Assembly: GCA_002335145.1 (NCBI GenBank)
Contig: DDBV01000030.1
Coordinates: 1 to 14,638, forward strand
Direction: 5' to 3'
DNA from: Patescibacteria group bacterium UBA2023
GTDB lineage: Bacteria > Patescibacteriota > Gracilibacteria > BD1-5 > UBA2023
DNA length: 14,638 nucleotides
A model generated the notes under the pieces. It was not told the origin of the DNA, did no database searches, and saw only the letters and a program-made list of their open reading frames with translations. This document shows positions 1-8,551 of the stretch, in pieces. The position numbers and the translations under genes were made by a program. How positions within the stretch are numbered: the first letter of the stretch is position 1; every line of letters starts with the position of its first letter.

Positions 1-107
1 GGAAAGTGTGCCATATGTTTTGTGGGTCACAAGAGGAAAGCTCAAAAGCCCTTTTCGTTTTCGCTCAGGAACCATCCATAGGTGGCTGCACGCATGGACA
101 TTTTCAT
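1..107 (-). CDS. Possible partial gene running off the left edge (N-terminal part)
   Basis: Reading UGA as Gly, the minus strand is open from an ATG at 107-105 to the window edge. It gives about 35 residues beginning MKMSMRAATYGWF and containing two UGA codons (GFGAF and LLGP). Another in-frame ATG lies six codons upstream. The frame would be divergent from the FN3 gene, and the gap between them (108-228) has AT-rich sequence that could hold promoters for both. I do not recognise the family. The support is only the open frame, plausible amino-acid content and the divergent arrangement, so this may be chance. Confidence 0.35.
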
Positions 108-204
108 GTTTCCTAGCAATATCATGTTTTTCGGAGGTTCCTTCGGATTTCATGGAGGAAAAATTTGCTCCGTGGCCGCATATGGTATATACTTGAGACA
201 TGAG

Positions 205-234
205 TTTACTCGCAAGAAACGACTCAAATATAAT
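205..234 (+). promoter_or_regulatory. Promoter of the FN3/LPATG gene
   Basis: A perfect -10 hexamer TATAAT lies at 229-234. A -35-like TTTACT at 205-210 gives an 18-bp spacer. Transcription would begin near 241, leaving a leader of about 14 bases with no Shine-Dalgarno motif before the ATG at 255. Confidence 0.6.
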
Positions 235-254
235 TTTCTAACGCCAGTTTTCTT

Positions 255-1277
255 ATGAAACGAAGCGTCTTCGCGGTCACGACGGCAGGTCTTCTCCTGC
301 TTGCTAGTGCCGCAGTCTCTGCATCGGCCCAAGAGGTGTCGATGTCCGGTGCGATGACCTCGTCTGGCGAGTCTTCCCAGACCGGAGTCATGGTTGATTC
401 CTCGATGAAGACAAGTCTCGACGAGATGGTCGAAGGAACCTACCTTCCTGTCCAGTCGGCTCCGCGCGTTGCCTCTGTCGGGACCGGATCGGTCACGCTT
501 GAGTGGGATGTTGTCGAAGGTGCTGCTGGATACATTGTCAAATACGGTCCGACCTCCGTGGCACTTTCTTCCGATGACAATGCTCAGTACGCGAGCGAGA
601 CGGATGAAATTTCCGGTACCGGAACCACGATCGAAGGACTCGACCCGACCCTTACCTACTACTTCGCGCTCGTAGGAGTGGATCTCGAGAAGAATGAGTC
701 CGATAATTTCTCGGATGAAGTATCGGTAAACTTCTCCGATGCCACCGGCATGGTTGCGAATGGTCTCTCTGTTGTCGATGCGTCTGTCGTGGACGTTCGT
801 ACCATGGATATTCGATTCAGTGCGGCACTCTCGGATGATGAGATTGTCCTGCGTATCGTGAAGACTTCCGACAATGCGAACATCGCGATCGAGTCCGTCC
901 GCAAGAGCGAGCTCGACCCCTCGGTTGCTGTCGTCTCGTTCGTTGCCGATCTTGAGCCGATCACGAGCTACTCGGTCACGGTCGTATCGGCCACCGATGC
1001 CAACGGAAATACCGTTGAGGATGGGGTAAAGGGATTCCGTGAATTCACGACCGCTGCGAGCATTCCCGAGCATGTCACCAATCTGAATGCTGCCGGACCC
1101 GAGATGGCAATGTCCGGGGACACTATGTCCGGAGAGACCGCGAGCGGAGCGGCTGTTACGGCTGAGCCGACGGTTCTCCCTGCGACCGGAACTAAGGAGT
1201 CGCTCATCGTTCTCATGGCCCTTCTTATTACGGCTGCAATTGTATTCGGAGTCCGCCGCCTCTCGGTTGCCAAGTAA
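255..1277 (+). CDS. Secreted FN3/Ig-like surface protein with LPXTG-type C-terminal sorting signal
   Basis: 340 residues, probably exported and anchored to the cell surface. An N-terminal signal peptide (basic MKR, then a hydrophobic stretch) is probably cleaved at ASA|QE after residue 25. A Met/Ser/Gly-rich linker follows, then a fibronectin type III domain at about 68-160 (motifs such as VTLEWD and GYIVKYG), and a second beta-sandwich, Ig-like domain at about 166-267. A second Met/Ser/Gly/Thr-rich linker leads to LPATG at 308-312, a hydrophobic segment and a basic tail with RR. That tripartite C-terminus is what sortase substrates carry; no sortase gene is visible here. The FN3 and anchor architecture suggests adhesion or cell contact, which is inference. 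The gene has no UGA codon and ends in TAA. A hairpin terminator follows directly, so it appears monocistronic. Confidence 0.85.
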   Translation: MKRSVFAVTTAGLLLLASAAVSASAQEVSMSGAMTSSGESSQTGVMVDSSMKTSLDEMVEGTYLPVQSAPRVASVGTGSVTLEWDVVEGAAGYIVKYGPTSVALSSDDNAQYASETDEISGTGTTIEGLDPTLTYYFALVGVDLEKNESDNFSDEVSVNFSDATGMVANGLSVVDASVVDVRTMDIRFSAALSDDEIVLRIVKTSDNANIAIESVRKSELDPSVAVVSFVADLEPITSYSVTVVSATDANGNTVEDGVKGFREFTTAASIPEHVTNLNAAGPEMAMSGDTMSGETASGAAVTAEPTVLPATGTKESLIVLMALLITAAIVFGVRRLSVAK

Positions 1278-1304
1278 TTCCGAAAAAGCAGTATGTTCGG
1301 TCTT

Positions 1305-1334
1305 GAAAACTCCCTGAAAAAGGGAGTTTTCTTC
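1305..1334 (+). terminator. Intrinsic terminator after the FN3 gene
   Basis: A perfect 10-bp inverted repeat, GAAAACTCCC (1305-1314) and GGGAGTTTTC (1322-1331), has a 7-base A-rich loop and a short T-rich tail. It lies 28 bases after the TAA stop. Confidence 0.8.
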
Positions 1335-1345
1335 TATAAAATCTC

Positions 1346-1373
1346 TTGCTTTTCGCTCACTCTTTCCTATCAT
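1346..1373 (+). promoter_or_regulatory. Putative rpsO promoter
   Basis: TTGCTT (1346-1351), a 16-bp spacer and TATCAT (1368-1373) resemble a sigma-70-type promoter. The predicted leader of about 54 bases before rpsO is longer than most here. S15 represses its own mRNA through the leader in several bacteria, but I cannot show such a structure in this one. Confidence 0.4.
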
Positions 1374-1433
1374 GTCCCCACTCTCCTTTTGCTGGTGTCT
1401 TTTCCGGCGGGAGTCATCACCTAAACCACTTCT

Positions 1434-1697
1434 ATGAAAAGACAGGAAAAAAAGGACGTCATCACCAAATTCGCAACCCATCAGGGGGACACCGGATCGC
1501 CGGAGGTGCAGATTGCTATCCTTACGGAGCGCATCGAGTCGCTCAAGACTCACCTCGAGATCCACAAGAAGGACAATCACTCTCGCCGTGGAATTATGCT
1601 CATGGTCGGAAAGCGTCGTCGTCTTCTCGACTACCTCAAGCGCAAGAACCCCGAGCGATACACAACGATCCTTGCTGAGCTCAATCTCCGAAAGTAA
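1434..1697 (+). CDS. rpsO: 30S ribosomal protein S15
   Basis: 87 residues, close to the usual S15 length of about 89. S15 binds the 16S rRNA central domain early in assembly of the small subunit platform. The family signatures are clear: the [15 protein letters not shown] segment near residues 20-35, the [11 protein letters not shown] segment in the middle, and the basic [18 protein letters not shown]-terminal helix. CGA encodes the conserved Arg in NPERY, so CGA has not been reassigned. There is no UGA codon and the stop is TAA. No Shine-Dalgarno motif precedes the ATG. It stands alone between two hairpin terminators; pnp, its usual neighbour, is absent. Confidence 0.97.
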   Translation: MKRQEKKDVITKFATHQGDTGSPEVQIAILTERIESLKTHLEIHKKDNHSRRGIMLMVGKRRRLLDYLKRKNPERYTTILAELNLRK

Positions 1698-1701
1698 TCT
1701 C

Positions 1702-1726
1702 AAAACGCCCTCTGGGGCGTTTTTCA
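1702..1726 (+). terminator. Intrinsic terminator after rpsO
   Basis: AAAACGCCC (1702-1710) pairs with GGGCGTTTT (1715-1724 region) across a very short loop. The T-run of the 3' arm serves as the U-tract. It starts five bases after the rpsO stop. Confidence 0.8.
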
Positions 1727-1729
1727 TGA

Positions 1730-1757
1730 TTGAAAAAACCGTGTATCCGAGTATGCT
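1730..1757 (+). promoter_or_regulatory. Promoter of the lytic transglycosylase gene, probably leaderless
   Basis: TTGAAA (1730-1735), a 16-bp spacer and TATGCT (1752-1757). Only six bases separate the -10 from the ATG at 1764, so transcription would start at or next to the start codon. This implies a leaderless mRNA. Confidence 0.6.
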
Positions 1758-1763
1758 TGCGCC

Positions 1764-2666
1764 ATGCGACAATACATTCCTCTCTCTCCGGTTTCCGCGG
1801 CGGTCGCAGGCATCGTGCTTTTTACCGCGGGCATGCTCGTGGCATTCCTCGGAGCGAGCTGGCTTACGGCAGACCCAAGCGTCGACATAGAGTCCATTGT
1901 TCCACTTTCGCAGGTGAATTTCGCCGGGGAGCCCATGCCGATAGATGAACCGCATTATTACACCAAGGAAAAATTTGAGCGGGAACTCTCAGTCACGCTT
2001 TACAGCGTCTACCAGGTCCGACTCTACCACAAGCGTGAACCCCTCTACATTCCTCATATAGAGAAGCGACTCCGAGATGCGGGAGTCCCCGGTGACTTCA
2101 AGTACCTCGCCATCGCCGAGAGCGCGCTCAAGAATGACGCCGTATCGTCAGCGAGTGCTGCCGGGATTTGGCAATTTATCCCGGATACCGCCCGCCGCTA
2201 CGGACTCATTGTGAACGATCGGATCGATGAACGGTTCAATTTCGAGAAGTCTACCGATGCCGCCATCGCCTACTTACTCGATCTTTACGAACGTTTCCAT
2301 GATTGGACCCTCGTAGCCGCTGCCTATAACCGTGGGGAGAATGGCCTCGAGCGTGATATTGCTGCCCAAGCGACGAGCTCGTACTATGATCTCTATCTCA
2401 ACGAGGAGACGAGTCGGTACGTATTCCGGATTCTCGCTATCAAATACGTGCTCGAAAACAAAAACCGCCTCTATGACCAGTCCGAACTCGGATCGCAGTT
2501 CGAGCTCCCGGATACTCGAGAAGTGGCAGTAAAAGGAGGTACCGACCTACGTGCATGGGTACGGGAGCAGGGCATATCGTATGCCGGGTTTCGGATGCTC
2601 AATCCCTGGATTCTCGATGAGGTACTGCCCGAGGGGACACTGTGGCACGTCCGCCTTCTCGAATAA
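1764..2666 (+). CDS. Membrane-anchored lytic murein transglycosylase (SLT domain, MltD-like)
   Basis: 300 residues. The enzyme would cleave the MurNAc-GlcNAc bond of peptidoglycan, forming 1,6-anhydro-MurNAc ends, outside the cytoplasmic membrane. A hydrophobic segment at about 13-35 is a signal anchor. The SLT fold occupies about 100-215: PGDFKYLAIAESAL carries the predicted catalytic Glu119, followed by SSASAAGIWQFIPDTA and the AAYNRGENG motif (Tyr188, Asn189), all typical of the MltD/Slt group. The C-terminal part contains DLRAWVREQGISY and LNPWI, resembling the region after the SLT domain in MltD-like proteins. No clear LysM repeat is visible. There is no UGA codon. The downstream PH-domain gene begins nine bases after the stop, so both are likely transcribed together. 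A role in wall remodelling or host attack are both possible. Confidence 0.9.
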   Translation: MRQYIPLSPVSAAVAGIVLFTAGMLVAFLGASWLTADPSVDIESIVPLSQVNFAGEPMPIDEPHYYTKEKFERELSVTLYSVYQVRLYHKREPLYIPHIEKRLRDAGVPGDFKYLAIAESALKNDAVSSASAAGIWQFIPDTARRYGLIVNDRIDERFNFEKSTDAAIAYLLDLYERFHDWTLVAAAYNRGENGLERDIAAQATSSYYDLYLNEETSRYVFRILAIKYVLENKNRLYDQSELGSQFELPDTREVAVKGGTDLRAWVREQGISYAGFRMLNPWILDEVLPEGTLWHVRLLE

Positions 2667-2675
2667 CCACCGAAC

Positions 2676-3398
2676 ATGAACGCCTTCGATGCCTGGTTTT
2701 TCGCGAAATACGCTGGAGAAGAAGAGGTGCAGGAAGTCTACCACCGGCACACCTTCTCCATTCTTGATGATATTATCGTGTGGACGTTTTTCGGCGTACT
2801 CGTACCATTCTATTGCTACTATGCCGATCTCTTCCATTTCGCGTCCTATGTCCGGCCGGAGATCCTCGCGTACCTGTTTTCGGGGGTCTACGTTTTTCTT
2901 ATGTATCGGATATTCGATTGGTACAATGATGTCTGGATTCTGACGTCCGGGTGACTTGTGGATCTCGATTGGAGCCTCTTCAGTCGGCGGACGCAACACA
3001 TAGAATACCACGATATATCCGGACTGGAAGTCATGGAGGGGGGAATGTTCGACTCGCTCATTGGGCGGGCCGATGTCATTCTCCGGACTCATGCGGAGGG
3101 GGCGGAGTTCGAGCTTTCTGGGGCCACTACCCCCTATGGGGTCATCGAATGAATCCAGCAAGCGGTGGACGAGAATCGTCTGCCGGAACCGGAGCCAGAG
3201 ACAACGCCGTACGAACGACTGCTCGCGACACTTGAAGATGTTGTGCGGGAACATTTGGAGAAAAACGCTCCGTCTCAAGAGAGTAAGACCGATGATGAAG
3301 CGGTTTCGGTCGCACTCTCGAAGCGGGGAACTATCGATCTTCGTCGTCGTGATGCCCGTACCGATGGGGATGAAGATGCATTTTCGGACGGGATTTAG
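2676..3398 (+). CDS. Bacterial PH-domain (bPH2/DUF304-type) membrane protein, two UGA-Gly codons
   Basis: 240 residues with UGA read as Gly at codons 93 and 159; the stop is TAG. Two hydrophobic segments at about 29-46 and 62-80 form a membrane hairpin. They are followed by a YdbT/DUF304-like PH domain at about 82-165, with the expected order WILTSGGLVDLDW, LFSRRTQHIEYHDISGLEV, a glycine-rich turn, then DVILRTHAEGAEFELSG and PYGVIEGIQ. The first UGA falls in the glycine turn that opens the PH domain. The C-terminal 80 residues are charged, rich in Glu/Asp/Arg and probably disordered. Members of this family are membrane proteins of poorly known function. The gene sits nine bases downstream of the lytic transglycosylase, suggesting an envelope role. 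Under the standard code it would look like fragments. Confidence 0.8.
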
Positions 3399-3429
3399 GA
3401 GAGAGGGGTTTCTTCGTGAGAGAATCTAT

Positions 3430-3458
3430 TTGCCATGTCCTGGTATCTGCGGTATACT
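3430..3458 (+). promoter_or_regulatory. Promoter of the 605-residue secreted protein gene
   Basis: TTGCCA (3430-3435), an optimal 17-bp spacer and TATACT (3453-3458). The predicted start near 3465 leaves a leader of about 22 bases with no Shine-Dalgarno motif. A second -10-like TCTAAT at 3473-3478 lies nearer to the ATG and could give an even shorter leader. Confidence 0.65.
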
Positions 3459-3486
3459 TGCCACCGCCATTTTCTAATTTTTTCCC

Positions 3487-5304
3487 ATGCGTTCGAAATT
3501 CGTCCGTGTCGTTGTCGCTGCCGGACTCTCGGTCATGCTTGCTGTCCCGATGCCGTCCCTTGCCGCATCCGATATTTCCACTTCGGTATCCGATGTCTCT
3601 GTCGTTCCCGTCACGAGGGATGTGAAGATCGTAGAGAAGCTCCTTGCTATCAAGCCGAGACTCCTCGAGGTTGTAGCTGAGGGATATGATTCTCAGTTTG
3701 CAATCTTCGATGATGCCGGAACTCCCGCCGCAGACTATTTCTATGATCAGCGTGATGCGTACGTGGAAGCTCTCTCGGCGGTCTACGACTCTATGGAATA
3801 CGATGATTTTGCCATGCATCCGGACTACGGAGATACGCTCTCCTATGAATGAGTCTGGGCAGGATCGGGAGACTACTATCTTGCTCGCATCCGCGATGTC
3901 TTGCGGAGCTATAAGTCCGATGTGACATTCCTCCGAGCCTACGCAAAGAACCCTGCTCGCTACGATGTGTCTGATGCAGAGCGTCTCGAGGTCGAGAATC
4001 GCATGGTCTCGATGCAGCGGGTGTTCGTAGACGCGTGGGATGAATGGGTCAGTCCCTACATCACTCAGGATTATCAGGAGACCGGATCTGCCGATGTCTC
4101 GTTCACGTCATCTCTCGTCGATGTTTCGATTGCCTATGATTCATACACGAGCATTCTTTCGTTCTTGCGAGGAGAACAAAGTGTCGATCTCGACTTCGAC
4201 TACACGCTCGATTTCAAGGAAAATGAACTCCTCCCCGAAGAACTACGCGGCAAGTCTGTATCCGCGCAGGGAGACCTCACCGTGAAGTCCTTTTCGGAGG
4301 AGGGCGGAGTCTATGTGACTGTCCGGGAGCTTTCCATTGATCTTGGCGCAGGATTCACTTCTACCGAGCAGGATTCCGTCCGGCTTTTTGAGGAGAGCCT
4401 CCGCGGTAAGACCATCCGACTGCCGATAAACACCGTGAATGGATCTATGCCTTCCATGTTCGATGCGGTCCGTGCCCTCGATGCAGCCATTCATTCGCTC
4501 TCGGATGTCTCGGTTCTCATGCCGGTCATCAAGAATGCGAAGGGAAATTATCTTCTCGCAGTTAATCCTGAGGCCGTGAACGATGTCTCCGAGGTAATCA
4601 TCCGAGAAATGCCGTATATCTCTTCAGAGGATCTCAACTCCGAGAATTCCTCCCGACTCACGATGCTTCCTGGGGTCGTTTGGCGCGAAGTCGATGGCAA
4701 GGGTGAGCTCTACCGTCCGTTCTCGTCCGCGATCGATGGATCTGACGGATACGCTCGGCTCGGCTACGATGATGCAAACGAGTCTCTCGTATTCGCCATG
4801 CGACTAAAGGAAGAAGGGCATGCTGGAAACAATACACTCTCGATCGACATGGACCGTGACCGCTACAATATTCAAGCATCCATCGCCGAAGGATTCGATA
4901 TGACCCTTGATTGGACCGATGCCGAGTTCGATCTTCGAGCATCTGGGTCGGACTATGCAGGGGAGGAGTGGACCTTCTCGATTGAAGGAATTGCGAATCT
5001 TCGCTCCCATATTGATCTCGTTGCCCGCTACAATGACGAGCGGCTCTTCTCGACTTCCTACCAACTCATCGACAATCGTTCGACCTACTCGTTCGATCTT
5101 GAGAGCGAGATTCCCGCATACGCCTTCGGAAATCTCGAATCCATTCCGTTTTCGTTTCAGGTAAGCGGGTACTATGATTCATCTTTCGGAACATTTCCGA
5201 TCATCAAGCCCGAAGTCTACACATCGGTCGAGGAATGGCTCGAACAGCTCGACTCTGCCGGTGGCAACGATGGAGAGGAGCTGCTCGACGGACTCCTGCA
5301 ATAA
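3487..5304 (+). CDS. Large secreted protein of unknown function, one UGA-Gly codon
   Basis: 605 residues, with UGA as Gly at codon 122 (context SYEGVWAGSG) and a TAA stop. An N-terminal signal peptide has basic MRSKFVR, a hydrophobic core and a likely cut at SLA|AS after residue 26, so the protein is exported. After about residue 27 the sequence is acidic, rich in Asp, Ser, Tyr and Val. An apparently helical first part is followed by alternating beta-rich stretches (for example VSAQGDLTVKSF, EWTFSIEGIANLRSHIDLV), suggesting a repetitive beta fold in the C-terminal two thirds. There is no sorting tail and no membrane segment after the signal peptide. I recognise no family. The gene has its own promoter and a strong terminator, so it is expressed as a single unit. 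Standard-code annotation would split it near 3852. Confidence 0.8.
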
Positions 5305-5327
5305 TTTCCTTGTCGGTGCTCTCGACA

Positions 5328-5360
5328 TAAAAAGACTCCCGGAATCCGGGAGTCTTTTTA
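5328..5360. terminator. Strong, symmetric (possibly bidirectional) terminator
   Basis: GACTCCCGG (5334-5342) and CCGGGAGTC (5346-5354) form a perfect 9-bp stem with a 3-base loop. The stem is flanked by A5 on the left and T5 on the right, which can extend it and provide a U-tract on either strand. It closes the secreted-protein unit. Confidence 0.85.
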
Positions 5361-5363
5361 TGA

Positions 5364-5391
5364 TTGGTTTTCATACGGATTCGGGTATACT
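5364..5391 (+). promoter_or_regulatory. Promoter of the DUF58-dprA-murG operon, probably leaderless
   Basis: TTGGTT (5364-5369), a 16-bp spacer and TATACT (5386-5391). The ATG at 5399 starts seven bases after the -10, so the transcript probably begins at or beside the start codon. Confidence 0.6.
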
Positions 5392-5398
5392 TCGCCTT

Positions 5399-6262
5399 AT
5401 GACGAAGAAACCAAAAACCCTCGAAATCACGTCATCTCGCTCGTTCGCATCGCTCCTTTCCGGGCGTTACCGCAGTAAAATCCACTGAAGCGGCATAGAG
5501 TTCAGCGATTTGCGGGAGTATTTTCCGGGAGACGATGTGCGTGCCATAGACTGGAAAACCTCTGCCCGCACCGGGCATGTTCATGTGAAACGGTTTCGAG
5601 AAGAGCGAGCCATGCCGGTATGGTTCGGGATCGATGTAGGCGCGAGTATGCGGATTGCGAGTGGATCGCGAACGAAAATCGAAACAGCATTCGAGGCATT
5701 TTGGGCCATCTCCGAAGCATGTGTCTCAAATCGAGATCCGTACGGGGTAGTGCTATATCGGGACCGAGTAGATCGGACCCTTCCTCCACTTCGAGGAGAA
5801 TCGAACCGTCTTCTTGCAAAACAGATGCTCGAAGAGTCTCGTGTGGATAATGGATCCAAAGCACTCGGCGATCTCTCGGATTTCTTTGCGCATTTGCGGC
5901 GCATGCGCGTGGTTCACTCGCTCGTGTTCGTGTTTTGCGATGAGATCGAACAGCTCGACACTCGTACCCTTCGGGCTCTTGCTCAACAGAACGACATTGT
6001 GTTCGTTACGATTCTCGATGCATTCGAGTGATTGGCCGACATATCCGGGGTACACCATCTCGTGGATGTGCGAGGTCATGATCTCGTGCTCTCATCGAAC
6101 AACAAAAATGCTCGCAAGCGATTCGCCTCCATTCGTCATGCACGACTCGAAGCGTTCTCTCGGGCTCTAAGAACAGCAGGAGCGAGACACCTGATCCTCG
6201 ATGACCGATCCGATGTCTTCCGCGAATTCGACCGCTTTTTTCAGTTACCACTGCATGGATAG
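5399..6262 (+). CDS. DUF58 (vWA-like fold) protein, two UGA-Gly codons
   Basis: 287 residues with UGA-Gly at codons 30 and 211; the stop is TAG. The hallmark DUF58 segment lies at about 29-65: G-S-G-IEFSDLREYFPGDD, then VRAIDWKTSARTGHVHVKRF and EE. Codon 30 supplies the first Gly of this segment. A vWA-like Rossmann region follows. Its metal-site motif is D79-V-G81-A-S83, where the usual DxSxS has Gly in place of the first Ser, so metal binding may be altered. DUF58 proteins often sit beside MoxR AAA+ ATPases and a vWA membrane protein; no MoxR gene is visible. The N-terminal membrane hairpin present in many DUF58 proteins is absent, so this is a short soluble form. The gene overlaps dprA by 8 bases and heads the operon. 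A role in envelope or complex assembly is inference. Confidence 0.85.
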
Positions 6263-7337
6263 TCGATCGTTCGCGCTTGCATTGCTTCTGCAGGTCGGCT
6301 TCAGTCAGGCGAATCTGCGCGAATTACTCCGTGCCTGAGAGGATCCATCGAGCGTATTCGATTCATGTAATTGTGGTATCCTGAGCCATCTCGGTATCAA
6401 GCAGGATCGTGCCGACCAGATTCTTTTGGCTCGGGAGCGGTTCGATTCCGAGAGATTTCGCTGCGATCTCGAGTCGCTCGGAGTCCGTCCGGTTGCAAAA
6501 TGAAGCTCACTATACCCGCTCAGTCTCGCGGAACTCCCGACTTCCCCCACGGTTTTATTCGTTCGAGGCGATCTTTCCGCCGGGTCGATGCTCGCGATCA
6601 TCGGAACTCGCACCCCGACCGACTATTCAGGGCGGGTCTTGCGACAATGGATTCCCACTTTCGTTGATGCGGATATCGTGATCGTGAGCGGGGGAGCGTA
6701 TGGGGTAGATGCGCTCGCTCATACGATCACGCTTGAATCTGGCGGCCGGACTGTTGCAGTTCTCGGGACTGGAATCGATGTGGCGTATCCAGTATCGCAC
6801 GCGCCACTCTATCGTAAGATTGTAGAATCCGGTGGAGCGGTGATCTCGGAGTTTCCGCTCGGTGCCAAGGGGACGAATTATAGCTTTCCTATTCGGAACG
6901 CAACGATCGCTGGATTATCGGATGCGGTATTCGTAACCGAAGCGGCCGCACGTTCCGGCTCGCTTATCACAGCACGGCTCGCCAATGATTTCGGACGGGA
7001 CGTGTTCGTTCTTCCGGGCGATGTTTTTCGGGATTCGAGTGTCGGTACCAACACGCTCGCACGAGGATCTGAAGCATCGATCGCCACCAGCCCGGACGAT
7101 ATTCTCCATTCGTTCGGTATGAAGTATATTTCTTGTGCTGGTGCGACTTCTCCTCCGGAGTTGTCCGATCCACTCGACCGTCGTATTGTGGAGACTCTTC
7201 GTGACGGACAGAAAGGACTTGACGCACTCACTGAGCAACTCGATGTCGAACTCTCCATTCTCAGCACGAGGCTGATAGAACTCGAATTTCAAAACATCAT
7301 TATCCGACACCCCCATGGAGCTTACGAACTCCGGTAA
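6255..7337 (+). CDS. dprA: DNA processing protein DprA (Smf), two UGA-Gly codons
   Basis: 360 residues with UGA-Gly at codons 28 and 83. DprA binds incoming single-stranded DNA in the cytoplasm and loads RecA during natural transformation. An N-terminal helical region (about 1-75) precedes a Rossmann-like core at about 90-290 with the diagnostic motifs MLAIIGTRTPTDYSGR, IVSGGAYGVDALAH, AVLGTGIDVAYP, FPIRNATIAGLSDAV, EAAARSGSLITA and GRDVFVLPGD. The C-terminal residues from about 300 look like the DprA winged-helix domain. Length is typical for the family. The ATG at 6255 overlaps the end of the DUF58 gene by 8 bases, and the 3' end overlaps murG by 23 bases, implying translational coupling. 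Without recoding only the C-terminal 249 residues from 6588 would be called. Its presence hints at DNA uptake ability, but no other competence gene lies here. Confidence 0.95.
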
Positions 7338-8409
7338 TCCCGAGACCGCTCCCGTTATCGCTCTCGTATGAGGCGGATCGGGCGGGCATGTTACACCCCT
7401 CGCATCACTCTATCGGAGTCTTTCGTCCATTCATCCGGAATGGTCTTGGCACTGGATCGGAGAAAAAGACTCGCTTGAGCAGCGAATTGCGTGAGCTGAC
7501 AGAATTCGTTTCGATGTGGTTTATGCCGGCAAACTCCGGCGGTATCTCTCAATCCGGACGTTCGTAGACCCCTGGAAAAATATTTTTGGCTTCTTTCAGG
7601 CCCTTTTTATTTTCCGACGTTACGGTACGAGGGTTGTATTCTCCAAAGGGGGGTACGTCTCTTTGCCAGTCGCTCTCGCCGCGAGATTCATGGGTATCCC
7701 GGTGTTGTTGCATGAATCGGATACGGTTCCCGGACTCGCGAATCGTCTTGTGGCGCGATTCTCCCGACAGGTATTCCTCGGTTTCGATGAAGCGAAGCGG
7801 TGGTTTTCTGGGTCATCTGTGGAGGTGGTGGGGCAAATACTCTCGCCCGTATACCTCCAGGCTCAGAGAGGCACAAAACACTACGATACTTCCCGTCCCG
7901 TGCGTCTGCTCGTGCAGTGCGGAAGTCAGGGATCGAGTCGAATATTCGATCGGCTGCTTGCTACACCCGATTTGCTCTCGCGATTTGAGACAATTGTCCT
8001 GCTTGGCACGAAGAACGAACACTATCGCGAGGCTTTTGAATCCGTGGGTGTTCGTGCGATGGAGTTCGCACCTCCAGAGGAGCTCGTCTCTCTCTACCAG
8101 TGGGCGGATGTAGCCATTGTTCGGGGGAGTGCCACGATCCTTGCCGAGCTTTCACTCTTCGATGTACGCATGTGCATTGTACCGCTTCCGGAGACGGGCG
8201 GCGACCACCAGACTGCTAATGCTCGCGTCTACGAGAAGCTCGGCCATGTCAATATTCCTCAATGAGAATTTCTCGACCCAGCCTTTGAACTCGTCCCCGT
8301 GATCGATACGCTCGTATATCGGTCGATCCATGAGGACTCCCGTACCCGGTCATCATACGATCGGATCGAAACAACTCTCGTTGCCCTCCTCTCGGACCAG
8401 AGTCGGTAG
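7315..8409 (+). CDS. murG: MurG, UDP-GlcNAc:undecaprenyl-PP-MurNAc-pentapeptide GlcNAc transferase, three UGA-Gly codons
   Basis: 364 residues, the normal MurG length, with a TAG stop. The enzyme adds GlcNAc to lipid I to make lipid II on the cytoplasmic face of the membrane. UGA-Gly codons are 19, 60 and 317. Codon 19 is the first Gly of the G-G-G-S-G-G-H loop (residues 19-25), a signature of the N-terminal Rossmann domain. Other family motifs are FSKGGYVSLPVALAA, HESDTVPGLANR, the nucleotide-side LLVQCGSQGSSRIFD, and the late GDHQTANA motif. The start at 7315 overlaps dprA by 23 bases; the next candidate start would lose part of the conserved loop. It is the last gene of the DUF58-dprA-murG operon. 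Under the standard code only residues 68-316 would be annotated (from 7516), lacking the N-terminal loop. Confidence 0.95.
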
Positions 8410-8430
8410 ACATATTTGCCGTTCTTGCTT

Positions 8431-8457
8431 TTGCAAATTTTCGAAAATCCTTATAAT
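8431..8457 (+). promoter_or_regulatory. tRNA-Gln promoter
   Basis: TTGCAA (8431-8436), a 15-bp spacer and a perfect TATAAT (8452-8457). The -10 ends ten bases before the tRNA 5' end. It begins 22 bases after the murG stop. Confidence 0.6.
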
Positions 8458-8467
8458 GCGCCCGTTT

Positions 8468-8542
8468 TCGGGATTCGCCAAGTGGTAAGGCAGCGGACTT
8501 TGACTCCGCCATTCGGGGGTTCGAATCCCTCATCCCGAACCA
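8468..8542 (+). tRNA. tRNA-Gln (anticodon TTG)
   Basis: A complete 75-base tRNA including an encoded CCA. The acceptor stem TCGGGAT (8468-8474) pairs with ATCCCGA (8532-8538), followed by discriminator A and CCA at 8540-8542. The anticodon stem GCGGA/TCCGC encloses the 7-base loop CTTTGAC with anticodon TTG. The T arm carries GGTTCGAATCC. U1-A72 is typical of tRNA-Gln. It is not the UCA-anticodon tRNA-Gly that UGA decoding requires; that gene is not in this window. Confidence 0.95.
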
Positions 8543-8551
8543 TTCCAATTC

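Noticed and set aside
8..253. Short plus-strand frame upstream of the FN3 gene
   Set aside because: It overlaps the FN3 promoter, has unlikely composition and no start signals.
150..1955. 601-residue open frame on the minus strand
   Set aside because: It is antisense to the FN3 gene, rpsO and the start of the transglycosylase gene, all clearly real, and its composition (Arg/His/Gly-rich) is that of a shadow frame.
8468..8542. The tRNA as a UGA-decoding tRNA-Gly
   Set aside because: The anticodon loop CTTTGAC gives TTG, and U1-A72 is typical of tRNA-Gln.
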